Assembly (NCBI GenBank): GCA_964532065.1
Contig: CAZHHG010000001.1
Location: 62,001-126,000 of the forward strand
From: DSXH01 sp964532065
GTDB lineage: Bacteria > Bacteroidota > Ignavibacteria > Ignavibacteriales > Melioribacteraceae
Direction: 5' to 3'
Length of the DNA stretch: 64,000 nt
The notes under the pieces were generated by a model that was not told the origin of the DNA, ran no database searches, and saw nothing but the letters and a program-made list of their open reading frames with translations. Below, one piece after another: positions 50,875-59,776 of this stretch. How positions within the stretch are numbered: the stretch's first letter is position 1; each line of letters opens with the position of its first letter. The translations under genes and the position numbers were made by a program.

Positions 50875-51234
50875 TTAATTTCCCATCGGACGCATCTGCT
50901 GTCGTCTTGCCTGCATCTCTTCCTGGTATTTTTTGTATTCGGCCTTCTGTTTATCGTTCAAAACTTTTTCAACTTTTTTATTTGATTCATCGCGGAGCTT
51001 CATCATTTTATCTCTCATCGCTTCACGGTCTCCGCCGCCGCTGCTGAATATTGCCTGCATCTCTTCGGATTGTTTAATAAGAATATCTTCAATCTGTTTG
51101 GTCTGCTTATCATTCAGATTTAATCTTTCTTTTAGTTCTTTAACTCTTTCTTTCGGATCCATTCTCGGCTGTCCGATAACGGCGGATATGGAAACCAGGA
51201 AAAGAAGTACAAGCATAAAATATCTGCGCGACAT
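50875..51234 (-). CDS. Spy/CpxP-like periplasmic protein
   Basis: This 119-residue protein has a signal peptide (LVLLFLVSISAVIGQ) and a long amphipathic helical body with ELKERLNLNDKQTKQIEDIL and VLNDKQKAEYKKYQEEMQARR. These repeated L-x-L-(ND)-D-x-Q motifs are the LTxxQ-like hallmark of Spy/CpxP proteins, which are periplasmic chaperones or metal-stress sensors. It ends in a Met/Gln/Arg-rich tail. It is the first gene of the MacAB-TolC operon, which suggests envelope-stress induction. Confidence 0.78.
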   Translation of the reverse strand: MSRRYFMLVLLFLVSISAVIGQPRMDPKERVKELKERLNLNDKQTKQIEDILIKQSEEMQAIFSSGGGDREAMRDKMMKLRDESNKKVEKVLNDKQKAEYKKYQEEMQARRQQMRPMGN

Positions 51235-51609
51235 GTTTACTCCTTAAGTGTTTTTTAAATAATTTTTAATTATCGAGAGGTAAAATTAATAGTCGTCTTT
51301 CAATTAAACTACACTTTTTACCGCAAACTATTAATAAAGACAAAAAAAGAGACAGGCGGGTTTAATGAATATTTTAGAATTTTTAATATTTATACCAGAA
51401 AGTAATAGTAGGAAACTGTATGGCAAAGTATGTTGTTCCGGATTTCAAACTAAAGAGTCAATTAATTAAAGTGTTTTTGAGTTGAATTATTGATACCAAT
51501 TAATTTGAATAATATCTATTAGAAATTAATTTACACAACCGTTTGACTTTAACAATCGGATATAAATCGTTATGTTTGTCTCATTATTTTTGAATTATCT
51601 GGGATAATT
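51235..51609. promoter_or_regulatory. Divergent control region between the efflux and nqr operons
   Basis: This 375-base AT-rich region has no gene. On the plus strand TATGTTTG (51571-51578) matches the TAnnTTTG element, and TTTGACTTT stands at 51542-51550, 25 bases upstream of it, slightly longer than usual. The element is 32 bases before nqrA. No operator repeats are obvious. Confidence 0.4.
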
Positions 51610-52959
51610 ATGGGTATAATCAAATTAAAAAAGGGATTGGACCTGCCGATAAAGGGAAAACCCGTTCAGGAGATTTCCAATTCTAATAAAGTAAAACGTG
51701 TCGCGCTCCTGGGTAACGACTATCCGGGTATGAAGCCGACAATGCTTGTAAAAGAAGGTGATTCCGTTAAACTCGGAGATCCACTCTTTACCGACAAGAA
51801 AAACCCAAAAATCAAATTCACATCCCCGGGAAGCGGAAAAGTAGTTGAAATAAACCGCGGAGAGATGAGAATATTCCTTTCTCTTGTTATCGAGCTGAAT
51901 GGTAATGAGGAAATTAAATTCCCCGTAACAAATCAAGGCGACCTGAAAAATCTTAAACGCGAGGATGTTGTTCATCGCTTAATCGAATCAGGCGAATGGA
52001 CATCTATAAGAGTCCGGCCATTCAGCAAAGTAGCTGATCCGGATACAACCCCGCACGCAATTTTTGTTACTGCTATGGATACTAATCCTCTGGCACCTTC
52101 CGTTGAAAAAATAATCTCTTTGAACGAAGGATATTTCAGGAACGGATTGGAAATAATCTCCAGGCTTACCGACGGCAAAGTATTCGTTTGTAAGTCCCCG
52201 GGAGCCAAAATTCCGGTAATCGATTCAGCACAGATTTCCGTTGAAGAGTTCCAGGGTCCGCACCCTGCGGGAAATGCCGGAACACATATTCATTTCCTTT
52301 CTCCGGTCGGCAAAAAACGTTTTGTGTGGTATTTAAATGCGCAGGACGTGATTTCAATAGGACATTTATTTGTAACCGGCAGCATCATGACGGATAGAAT
52401 AGTATCGCTTGCAGGCTCCTCGGTAAAAAATCCGAGATTGATTAAAACACGCCGCGGCGCATCTATTTCCGATCTGATCGAAAATGAATTGAACAATTCC
52501 AACTTCAGAGCTATTTCGGGTTCGGTTCTTTCAGGCCATGCCGCCGTAGACTCAGAAGCATATATCGGAAGATTTCACCAGCAGATTTCGGTAATCCCGA
52601 ATCCCGTTAAGCGCAATTTCCTCGGCTGGCTGAATCCTTTCATAAATAATTACACTATGAAGAATGTTGTCTTTTCTAAACTGTCACCCTCAAAGGAATA
52701 TGAGTTCACTACCGAACTTTACGGAGGCAAAAGAGCGATTGTTCCGAGCGGCAGCTTCGAAGAAGTTATGCCGATGGACATTCTGCCTACTTATCTTCTC
52801 AGAGCTCTTGCCGTAAAAGATGTTGAAGAGGCCGAACAGCTTGGCGCCCTTGAACTTGACGAAGAGGATCTGGCTCTTTGTACTTTTGCCTGCCCTTCTA
52901 AATTGGACTATGGACCTATTCTAAGAGAAAATTTAACAATTATTGAAAAGGAAGGTTAA
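51610..52959 (+). CDS. nqrA: Na+-translocating NADH:quinone reductase subunit A
   Basis: NqrA is the peripheral, cofactor-free subunit that helps hold ubiquinone or menaquinone near the quinone site. This 449-residue protein begins MGIIKLKKGLDLPIKGKPVQ, has the GEKVKLG-like KEGDSVKLGDPLFTDK region, and ends with LCTFACPSKLDYGPILRENL, all characteristic of NqrA. It heads the operon nqrABCDEF-apbE-nqrM; nqrB begins three bases after its stop. The enzyme couples NADH oxidation to sodium export in the inner membrane. Confidence 0.95.
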   Translation: MGIIKLKKGLDLPIKGKPVQEISNSNKVKRVALLGNDYPGMKPTMLVKEGDSVKLGDPLFTDKKNPKIKFTSPGSGKVVEINRGEMRIFLSLVIELNGNEEIKFPVTNQGDLKNLKREDVVHRLIESGEWTSIRVRPFSKVADPDTTPHAIFVTAMDTNPLAPSVEKIISLNEGYFRNGLEIISRLTDGKVFVCKSPGAKIPVIDSAQISVEEFQGPHPAGNAGTHIHFLSPVGKKRFVWYLNAQDVISIGHLFVTGSIMTDRIVSLAGSSVKNPRLIKTRRGASISDLIENELNNSNFRAISGSVLSGHAAVDSEAYIGRFHQQISVIPNPVKRNFLGWLNPFINNYTMKNVVFSKLSPSKEYEFTTELYGGKRAIVPSGSFEEVMPMDILPTYLLRALAVKDVEEAEQLGALELDEEDLALCTFACPSKLDYGPILRENLTIIEKEG

Positions 52960-52962
52960 TCC

Positions 52963-54165
52963 GTGAAGCTTTTAAGAAAACTATTAGACAAACAGGAAAA
53001 ACATTTCCATAAAGGGGGAAAGCTTGAAAAACTTTTCCCCGTCTTTGAGGCAGTGGATACTTTTCTATATACGACCGCTGCTCCTACTAAAACAGCTTCG
53101 CATGTAAGAGATCTGATTGATCTTAAGAGAATGATGATGACCGTTGTTATTGCACTGATACCGGCAGTTCTAATGGCCTGTTATAATACAGGTTTACAGG
53201 CAAATCTTGGACTAAAAGAACTTGGACTCGCAGGTTCATCCCACTGGCAGGCACAGGTAATTCAGTGGCTTGGAATCGGATTCGATCCTTCGAACATTTT
53301 GGGCAATTTTATTTTCGGAGCTCTCTATTTTCTTCCGGTTTATATAGTTACTATAGCCGTTGGCGGAATATGGGAGGTAATCTTTGCTGTAGTCCGGAAA
53401 CACGAAATCAACGAAGGATTTCTTGTAACATCGCTTTTATTCCCTCTTATACTTCCTCCAAACATTCCGTACTGGCAGGTTGCCGCCGGAGTCACATTCG
53501 GTGTAGTGATCGCAAAGGAGGTTTTCGGAGGAGTTGGAATGAATATTCTCAATCCTGCTCTTGCAGGCCGTGCATTCCTTTTCTTTGCATATCCGGCCGA
53601 GATCTCGGGTGATAAGGTCTGGGTAGCCGTTGACGGATTAAGCCGCGCGACAGCTTTAGCACAATTTGCAGACCCGACCATGACACCAAGTTATTCCTGG
53701 ATCGACTCGTTCTTTGGATTCATACCCGGTTCTATGGGTGAAACATCGGCACTTGCATGTCTCATCGGTGCGGTAATTCTGATTGTAAGTAAAGTCGGCT
53801 CCTGGAAAATAATGTTCTCAATTGTCGTTGGCGCAACATTAACAACGCTTGGGCTTAACGCAATCGGAAGCACCTCTAATCCGATGTTCGAACTGCCGAT
53901 CTACTGGCATCTTGTAATAGGGGGATTCGCTTTCGGTACTGTATTCATGGCAACCGATCCGGTCAGCGCAGCTATGACCGAGCAGGGTAAATACATCTAC
54001 GGTTTCCTGATCGGATTTTTGACAATTATGGTTAGGGTTATTAATCCGGCATTCCCAGAAGGAATGATGCTTGCAATATTATTAATGAATGTTATGGCTC
54101 CAATAATAGATAGATACTTTATTAATCAAAACATTAAAAGGAGGCTAGCGAGAAATGTCGTCTGA
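52963..54165 (+). CDS. nqrB: Na+-translocating NADH:quinone reductase subunit B
   Basis: NqrB is the main membrane subunit and carries riboflavin and a covalent FMN. This 400-residue protein has about ten spans. The flavinylation site is Thr230 in AVDGLSRATALAQF; the standard ApbE consensus D-x2-S-G-A-T has Arg here in place of Gly. MNILNPALAGRAFLFFAYPA and ATDPVSAAMTEQGKYIYGFL are conserved. The gene start is a GTG. It overlaps nqrC by 11 bases. The position and other residues make the assignment certain. Confidence 0.95.
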   Translation: MKLLRKLLDKQEKHFHKGGKLEKLFPVFEAVDTFLYTTAAPTKTASHVRDLIDLKRMMMTVVIALIPAVLMACYNTGLQANLGLKELGLAGSSHWQAQVIQWLGIGFDPSNILGNFIFGALYFLPVYIVTIAVGGIWEVIFAVVRKHEINEGFLVTSLLFPLILPPNIPYWQVAAGVTFGVVIAKEVFGGVGMNILNPALAGRAFLFFAYPAEISGDKVWVAVDGLSRATALAQFADPTMTPSYSWIDSFFGFIPGSMGETSALACLIGAVILIVSKVGSWKIMFSIVVGATLTTLGLNAIGSTSNPMFELPIYWHLVIGGFAFGTVFMATDPVSAAMTEQGKYIYGFLIGFLTIMVRVINPAFPEGMMLAILLMNVMAPIIDRYFINQNIKRRLARNVV

Positions 54166-54961
54166 CAGCACTAAAAAAACTATTCAGGTAGCGCTGGGAG
54201 TCTGTCTCGTTTGTTCAATACTGGTTTCATCGGCCGCAGTCTCCCTAAGCACAAGACAGGCTGAAAATAAACAGCTCGATAAAATTAAAAACATACTTAA
54301 TGCCGGCGGAATAGATTATGAAAATAAGAATCCGAAAGAACTCTATGACAAGCTGATAAAAGCCGTTACCGTAGAACTCGAATCAGGAAACATTATAGAT
54401 CCGGCGTCGAAATCCGATCTTCTTAAACCGGAAAATTTCGATATAAAAAAGTTAAGCAATATGAATGAGTATAGTACGAGCATTCCGTCCGGGGAGGATA
54501 TTGCCGGAATAAAGCGGAAACCTACTCATATGATTGTCTACGAGGTTGTTGATAATAACGGTGAAATCGAAAAATATATTTTTCCGGTTCATGGTAAAGG
54601 CCTCTGGTCTACTCTCTACGGTTTCATTTCTTTTGATAAAGAATTGAAAAAGGTTGAAGGGATTACATTCTACGAACACGGCGAAACCCCCGGATTAGGC
54701 GGGGAGGTTGATAATCCTCTCTGGAAAAATACCTGGAAAGACAAAAAAGCTTTCGATGAAAACGGGAACTACATTATTGAAGTCCTCAAAGGAAAAGTTG
54801 ATAAAAGCAATCCCGCTTCGGAACACCAGATCGACGGATTATCGGGTTCAACCCTTACCACGCGCGGAGTCGACAACTTATTAAAATACTGGCTCGGTGA
54901 AAACGGATACAGTGCTTTCCTCAAAAAAGTTAGAGAAGGGGGTTCCCATGAAGAAATATAA
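54155..54961 (+). CDS. nqrC: Na+-translocating NADH:quinone reductase subunit C
   Basis: NqrC has one N-terminal span (VALGVCLVCSILVSSAAVSL) and a periplasmic FMN-binding domain. The covalent FMN site is Thr233 in DGLSGSTLTTRGVD, with Ser in place of the usual Ala of the ApbE motif. GETPGLGGEVDNPLW is also typical. It starts inside the nqrB end (11-base overlap) and overlaps nqrD by 14 bases, which implies coupled translation. Confidence 0.95.
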   Translation: MSSDSTKKTIQVALGVCLVCSILVSSAAVSLSTRQAENKQLDKIKNILNAGGIDYENKNPKELYDKLIKAVTVELESGNIIDPASKSDLLKPENFDIKKLSNMNEYSTSIPSGEDIAGIKRKPTHMIVYEVVDNNGEIEKYIFPVHGKGLWSTLYGFISFDKELKKVEGITFYEHGETPGLGGEVDNPLWKNTWKDKKAFDENGNYIIEVLKGKVDKSNPASEHQIDGLSGSTLTTRGVDNLLKYWLGENGYSAFLKKVREGGSHEEI

Positions 54962-55568
54962 AGAGATATTATTAGATCCTATTTTTAATAACAACCCGAT
55001 CACATTGCAAATTCTCGGGATCTGTTCTGCGCTTGCGGTTACATCAAAACTGGAAACCTCAATAGTTATGTCTCTTGCCGTAATTTTTGTAACAGCTATT
55101 TCAAATCTTTCGGTAAGCCTTATTAGAAAGCATACTCCCGGAAGCATAAGGATAATTGTTGAGATGACGATTATTGCTTCCCTGGTTATAATAGCCGACC
55201 AGATTATCAAAGCATTTCTTTACGATATAAGCAAACAGCTTTCGGTCTATGTCGGATTGATAATTACAAACTGTATTCTATTGGGAAGAGTCGAAGCATT
55301 CGCTCTTCAAAACCCTCCGGGAATAAGTTTTCTGGACGGAATAGGAAACGGTCTTGGTTATTCATTTGTACTTTTATTCGTCGGTTTTTTCCGTGAACTG
55401 ATCGGTTCAGGCAAACTGCTCGGATATACAATCTTTCAGCTTAACACGGAAGGCGGCTGGTATAATCCGAACGGATTATTCCTCCTCTCTCCAAGCGCAT
55501 TTATAATTATCGGTCTGCTCATCTGGGCGATAAGAACGTGGAAACCTTCACAAGTTGAGGAGGCATAG
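54948..55568 (+). CDS. nqrD: Na+-translocating NADH:quinone reductase subunit D
   Basis: NqrD is a six-span protein that with NqrE holds a membrane [2Fe-2S] centre. Cys26 in GICSALAV and Cys109 in LIITNCILLGRVEAF occupy the known ligand positions. The ATG at 54948 has an AAGGGGG ribosome site five bases upstream. An earlier start at 54897 would add 17 polar residues that do not belong to the family. It is followed two bases later by nqrE. Confidence 0.94.
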   Translation: MKKYKEILLDPIFNNNPITLQILGICSALAVTSKLETSIVMSLAVIFVTAISNLSVSLIRKHTPGSIRIIVEMTIIASLVIIADQIIKAFLYDISKQLSVYVGLIITNCILLGRVEAFALQNPPGISFLDGIGNGLGYSFVLLFVGFFRELIGSGKLLGYTIFQLNTEGGWYNPNGLFLLSPSAFIIIGLLIWAIRTWKPSQVEEA

Positions 55569-55570
55569 CA

Positions 55571-56182
55571 ATGTTTGAACATTATTTAAGTCTGTTTATT
55601 AAATCGGTCTTTATAGAAAATATGGCTCTCTCTTTTTTCCTTGGCATGTGTTCATTTGTTGCTATATCTAAAAGAGTTGAAAGTTCCATCGGACTCGGAA
55701 TTGCCGTTGTTGTTGTTCAGACAATTACATTGCCGGTCAACAATCTTCTATATAATTATGTTATAAGAGAAGGGGCCCTTGAAGCGCTCGGTTTAGGCGG
55801 TATGGATTTAACATTTCTCGGCTTGATTACATACATCGGCGTAATTGCTGCAATGGTTCAGATACTTGAGATGGTTCTTGATAAATTTTTCCCTAAGCTT
55901 TATCACGCGCTCGGTATATTCCTCCCTCTTATTACAGTAAACTGCGCTATACTCGGCGGAACACTCTTTATGGTTGAACGGGATTATACTTTCCCGGAAA
56001 GTGTGGTTTATGGATTAGGATCCGGTACCGGTTTCGCAATTGCTATGATTGCACTTGCAGGTATTCGCGAAAAAATGAAATACAGCAATGTTCCCGAAGG
56101 CTTGAGAGGTCTCGGAATTACGTTTATTACAGTAGGATTAATGGCTATTGCATTCATGCTTTTTTCTGGTATTCAATTATAA
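55571..56182 (+). CDS. nqrE: Na+-translocating NADH:quinone reductase subunit E
   Basis: NqrE is the inverted twin of NqrD in the membrane. This 203-residue protein has six spans, Cys27 in FFLGMCSFVAIS and Cys125 in ITVNCAILGGTLFM, which complete the [2Fe-2S] site with NqrD. SGTGFAIAMIALAGIREKM is conserved. It starts two bases after nqrD and is 12 bases before nqrF. Confidence 0.95.
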   Translation: MFEHYLSLFIKSVFIENMALSFFLGMCSFVAISKRVESSIGLGIAVVVVQTITLPVNNLLYNYVIREGALEALGLGGMDLTFLGLITYIGVIAAMVQILEMVLDKFFPKLYHALGIFLPLITVNCAILGGTLFMVERDYTFPESVVYGLGSGTGFAIAMIALAGIREKMKYSNVPEGLRGLGITFITVGLMAIAFMLFSGIQL

Positions 56183-56194
56183 GGATTACTTACT

Positions 56195-57433
56195 ATGGAC
56201 GGAATCAACATAATATTTATCGGCGTTGTAATGTTCACATTGATTGTGTTGGCCCTTGTTGGACTAATTTTATTTGCAAAATCGAAACTGGTTGCATCGG
56301 GTAATGTAACGATTAATATTAACGACGATCCGGAAAAATCAATTACAGTTCCTATCGGCGGCAAACTTCTGAATGTGCTTGCCGACAGCAGAATTTACCT
56401 TCCATCGGCTTGCGGAGGCGGCGGCACTTGCGGCGAATGCAAGTGTGTTGTTACTGAAGGAGCCGGCGACGTTCTACCGACAGAAAAATCGAAACTGAAC
56501 AGAAAACAGATACGCGAACATTACCGGTTAAGCTGCCAGGTTCCGGTAAAAAATAATCTTAGAATAGAAGTCCCGGCAGAAGTTTTCGACATTAAGAAAT
56601 GGGAATGCACCGTAGTATCGAACCGCAACGTAGCTACTTTTATAAAAGAACTTGTATTGAAATTACCAGAGGGAGAGCATGTGGATTTCCGCGCGGGCGG
56701 ATATATTCAGATAGAAGCGCCGCCTCACGAACTCGACTTCAGCAAAGACTTTATTATAGAAGAGGAATACAGGGACGCGTGGGATAAGTATAATGTTTGG
56801 CAATACAAATCGAAAGTCACAGAACCGATCGTCCGGGCTTATTCGATGGCCAACTTCCCTCTCGAAGTCGGAATGATTATGCTCAACGTAAGAGTTGCAA
56901 CTCCTCCCGCCAATCCTCCCGGTTTACCTCCGGGGAAAATGTCATCATACATTTTTGCACTCAAGCCGGGCGATAAGGTAACAATCTCCGGACCATACGG
57001 AGAATTCTTTGCAAGGAAAACAAATAACGAGATGGTGTTTATAGGAGGCGGCGCCGGAATGGCTCCGATGCGCTCTCATATTTTTGATCAGCTGTTAAGA
57101 TTGAATTCGACGCGCAAAATGACTTTCTGGTACGGCGCAAGAAGCGTGAGAGAAATTTTCTATAAAGAGGATTTTGACAAGCTGGCAGCGGAACATAAAA
57201 ACTTTACATGGAATGTTGCATTGTCTGAACCTCTTCCTGAAGATAACTGGACAGGTTACGTCGGATTTATTCATCAGGTTCTGTACGATAATTACCTTAA
57301 GAATCATCCGGCTCCGGAGGATTGTGAATATTATATCTGCGGTCCGCCGATGATGAACTCGGCTGTTCTGAATCTCCTGCATAATCTTGGTATAGAGCCC
57401 GAGAATATTCTGCTCGATGATTTCGGCGGTTAA
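56195..57433 (+). CDS. nqrF: Na+-translocating NADH:quinone reductase subunit F
   Basis: NqrF oxidises NADH. This 412-residue protein has an N-terminal anchor (FIGVVMFTLIVLALVGLILF). A plant-type [2Fe-2S] domain follows with Cys73, Cys79, Cys82 and Cys114 (ACGGGGTCGECKC and RLSCQ). The FAD-binding motif RAYSMANFPLE and the NADH-binding segment GGGAGMAPMRSHIF complete it, ending LLDDFGG. It completes the six structural genes; apbE follows after 61 bases. Confidence 0.96.
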   Translation: MDGINIIFIGVVMFTLIVLALVGLILFAKSKLVASGNVTININDDPEKSITVPIGGKLLNVLADSRIYLPSACGGGGTCGECKCVVTEGAGDVLPTEKSKLNRKQIREHYRLSCQVPVKNNLRIEVPAEVFDIKKWECTVVSNRNVATFIKELVLKLPEGEHVDFRAGGYIQIEAPPHELDFSKDFIIEEEYRDAWDKYNVWQYKSKVTEPIVRAYSMANFPLEVGMIMLNVRVATPPANPPGLPPGKMSSYIFALKPGDKVTISGPYGEFFARKTNNEMVFIGGGAGMAPMRSHIFDQLLRLNSTRKMTFWYGARSVREIFYKEDFDKLAAEHKNFTWNVALSEPLPEDNWTGYVGFIHQVLYDNYLKNHPAPEDCEYYICGPPMMNSAVLNLLHNLGIEPENILLDDFGG

Positions 57434-57494
57434 TCTATATTAATCAGGAGTTTTAAAAATTATCACGGTCATTAGAAATATCAATCACAGGGAG

Positions 57495-58511
57495 ATGATT
57501 AAGTTTTTCATGGTTATCTCCCTTCTTCTTTTTTCTTCCTGCGGTGACGCCGGGACGGATAATCTTATCTCTATAACCGGATCTACTATGGGTACAACTT
57601 ATTCTGTTAAAATAGTACCCTCTGATAATTCCCGTAATTTAAGCAGTGATTTTCTAAAGAAAAAAATCGATTCGGTCCTTGTTGAAGTAAATAATCAGAT
57701 GTCTACTTACATACCCGAATCTGAAATTTCACGATTCAACAAATACAATGGCAATGAGTGGTTTAACATTTCAAAAGATTTTGCCTTTGTGCTGGATGAA
57801 TCTATCCGCCTCGGAAAACTAACCGGCAGAAGTCTCGATATTACTGTTGGTCCGATAGTAAACATCTGGGGATTCGGCCCCGATCAAAGACCGAGAAAAA
57901 TTCCGTCCGATGAAGAGATTTTCTCCAACATGAAACTGGTTGGACTTGATAAAGTTGAGGTCGACTTAAATTCTCCCTCTGTCAGAAAAAAAATTGAGGG
58001 ATTAAAAGTTGATCTTTCAGCAACAGCGAAAGGTTTCGGTGTGGATAAAGTTTTTGATCTCATAAAAAATCTCGGGTATAATAATATTATGGTGGAGATA
58101 GGAGGAGAGGTTCGTTCCTCCGGATTAAACAACAAACAAGAGGCATGGAGAATCGGGATCTCTTCACCAAATCAATCGGGGGACTTGAACCGTGTCATTC
58201 ACTTAAACAATATGGCAATGGCTACTTCGGGTGATTACTGGAATTATTTTGAGGAGAACGGAATTCGTTATTCCCATACTATCGATCCCGAAACCGGCCG
58301 GCCGATTACACATAAACTCGCATCCGTTACAGTATTCGATTCAACTTGCTTGAGAGCCGATGGACTTGCAACCGGAATTTTCGTTATGGGTCCGGACAAA
58401 GGATATAAATTTGCCGTTGAAATGGAACTCCCGATCTATATGATTGTTAAGAAGGGTAACGGATTTGAAGAAATTAAATCACCCCGTTTCATCGAACTAT
58501 TTGAAAAGTAA
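57495..58511 (+). CDS. apbE: FAD:protein FMN transferase (ApbE) lipoprotein
   Basis: ApbE attaches FMN to threonines of NqrB and NqrC in the periplasm. This 338-residue protein has a lipoprotein signal with lipid Cys16 (LLLFSSCGDAG) and family motifs TGSTMGTTYSVKI, LDITVGPIVNIWGFGP and SHTIDPETGRPITHKLASVT, with the metal-binding residues of the last in place. A GGGAG sequence abuts the start codon directly, so the ribosome site is poorly spaced. Its place within the nqr operon fits its role exactly. Confidence 0.94.
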   Translation: MIKFFMVISLLLFSSCGDAGTDNLISITGSTMGTTYSVKIVPSDNSRNLSSDFLKKKIDSVLVEVNNQMSTYIPESEISRFNKYNGNEWFNISKDFAFVLDESIRLGKLTGRSLDITVGPIVNIWGFGPDQRPRKIPSDEEIFSNMKLVGLDKVEVDLNSPSVRKKIEGLKVDLSATAKGFGVDKVFDLIKNLGYNNIMVEIGGEVRSSGLNNKQEAWRIGISSPNQSGDLNRVIHLNNMAMATSGDYWNYFEENGIRYSHTIDPETGRPITHKLASVTVFDSTCLRADGLATGIFVMGPDKGYKFAVEMELPIYMIVKKGNGFEEIKSPRFIELFEK

Positions 58512-58522
58512 GAAAGGAAAAT

Positions 58523-58681
58523 ATGCCACAGTTAATAATTGTAACCATCATTTTTATTATTGCATTCTCCGGTATGGGTTTAGCACTTCACTTTTCCAAA
58601 TATAAAAAAGGTAACTCGGGATGCTGCGGAGGCGGGAACTGCGATAGAAATCCCGGAGAAAGTCACCGCTGTAAAAATTAG
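58523..58681 (+). CDS. nqrM: NqrM, Na+-NQR maturation protein (52 residues)
   Basis: This short gene follows apbE by 11 bases with AAGGA six bases before the ATG. The product is an N-terminal membrane span (IIVTIIFIIAFSGMGLALHF) and a cysteine-rich tail with Cys34, Cys35, Cys40 and Cys50 (GCCGGGNCDRN and HRC). NqrM (DUF539) has this layout and is needed to deliver iron to the NqrD/NqrE centre. The position at the end of nqrABCDEF-apbE is the normal one. The protein is shorter than the 60-70 residues usual for the family, so small-protein gene callers may miss it. Confidence 0.85.
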   Translation: MPQLIIVTIIFIIAFSGMGLALHFSKYKKGNSGCCGGGNCDRNPGESHRCKN

Positions 58682-58683
58682 AG

Positions 58684-58716
58684 AAGAAATCGGCGGATTC
58701 TATTCCGCCCTTTCTT
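58684..58716 (+). terminator. Terminator of the nqr operon
   Basis: AAGAAA (58684-58689) pairs with TTTCTT (58711-58716) outside GGCGGA (58692-58697)/TCCGCC (58704-58709), loop TTCTAT. It begins three bases after the nqrM stop and has a pyrimidine-rich 3' side. Confidence 0.6.
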
Positions 58717-58795
58717 CACTAAATACCTTCTTGTGTTTTTAATCATTTCTTATACTAAATTCATATTATCAAAAAAAACTTTAACGGAATTTCAA

Positions 58796-59737
58796 ATGAA
58801 ATCTTCATTCTTATACGCGGTGATCTTCTTATTATTTTTTTTCACTATCACAACAGAATTGAAAGCTCAGAATAAATTAAACGACTCGAACAGCGGCAAG
58901 CTCCGCATAGCGTCATGTCAGTTTCCCGTTTCACCCAATATTTCAGAAAATCTTCAATGGATTGAAAAGCAGATGATCGAGGCAAAATTAAAGAAAGCGG
59001 ATATTATTCACTTTCCCGAGTGCGCTCTCTCCGGTTATGCCGGTGTTGATCTTGAATCTTATGAGAATTTCAACTGGGATGAGCTGTACCTCGCAACCGA
59101 TTCGGTTATGACTCTGGCAAAGAAATTCAAGCTGACGGTTCTTCTCGGTTCAATTCACAGACTAAGCGGAAACAATAAACCCCATAACAGCCTTTACCTA
59201 ATCAGTTCAACAGGTGAATTGGTTGACCGTTACGATAAACGGTTTTGTACCGACGGAGATTTGAAATTTTTTACACCGGGAGATCATTTCGTAACATTCG
59301 AGATTAACGGTGTTAAATGCGGAATTCTCATCTGCTTCGACCTGCGCTTCCCCGAACTTTACAGAGAGTATAAGAAACTTGGAGTTGATCTCATTTTTCA
59401 ATCGTTTCATAATGCCCGGCAGGGTAAGGGAAGTATTCACCCAGTTATAATGCCTGTAACGGCGCAGGCATACGCAGGAGTAAACTTTTTCTATATGTCT
59501 CTTACAAATTCCTCTTCACCTCAAAGCTGGCCGTGTCATTTTATAACACCTGACGGATTAATAAAGAACAGATCAACTCTTAATGTCCCCGAAGTGCTTA
59601 TCTCGGATATCGATTTAACCGATAAGTATTACGATGCAAGTAAAAGCTTCAGAATGGATGCGATAAACGGAAAACTTAACAGCGGAGAAACCGTGAAGGA
59701 TCCTTTATCGGCTGACAGAAAATCATTACGCCGTTAA
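58796..59737 (+). CDS. Exported carbon-nitrogen hydrolase (nitrilase superfamily)
   Basis: From the ATG at 58796 the protein has a signal peptide (VIFLLFFFTITTELKAQ) and a nitrilase fold with the Glu-Lys-Cys triad: Glu75 in FPECALSGYA, Lys148 in RYDKRFC and Cys180 in LICFDLRFPEL. An earlier ATG at 58733 would put 21 residues before the signal peptide. Most nitrilases are cytoplasmic amidases, so export is noteworthy. Substrate unknown. It follows the nqr terminator and converges with the NagA-like gene. Confidence 0.85.
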   Translation: MKSSFLYAVIFLLFFFTITTELKAQNKLNDSNSGKLRIASCQFPVSPNISENLQWIEKQMIEAKLKKADIIHFPECALSGYAGVDLESYENFNWDELYLATDSVMTLAKKFKLTVLLGSIHRLSGNNKPHNSLYLISSTGELVDRYDKRFCTDGDLKFFTPGDHFVTFEINGVKCGILICFDLRFPELYREYKKLGVDLIFQSFHNARQGKGSIHPVIMPVTAQAYAGVNFFYMSLTNSSSPQSWPCHFITPDGLIKNRSTLNVPEVLISDIDLTDKYYDASKSFRMDAINGKLNSGETVKDPLSADRKSLRR

Positions 59738-59776
59738 AGCTGTTTTAAATACATCTAATAGCTTTCCGGGACTTAA

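Noticed and set aside
59736..59765. Inverted repeat AAAGCT/AGCTTT between the nitrilase and NagA-like genes
   Set aside because: Six-base stem with an 18-base loop is too weak to call a terminator.
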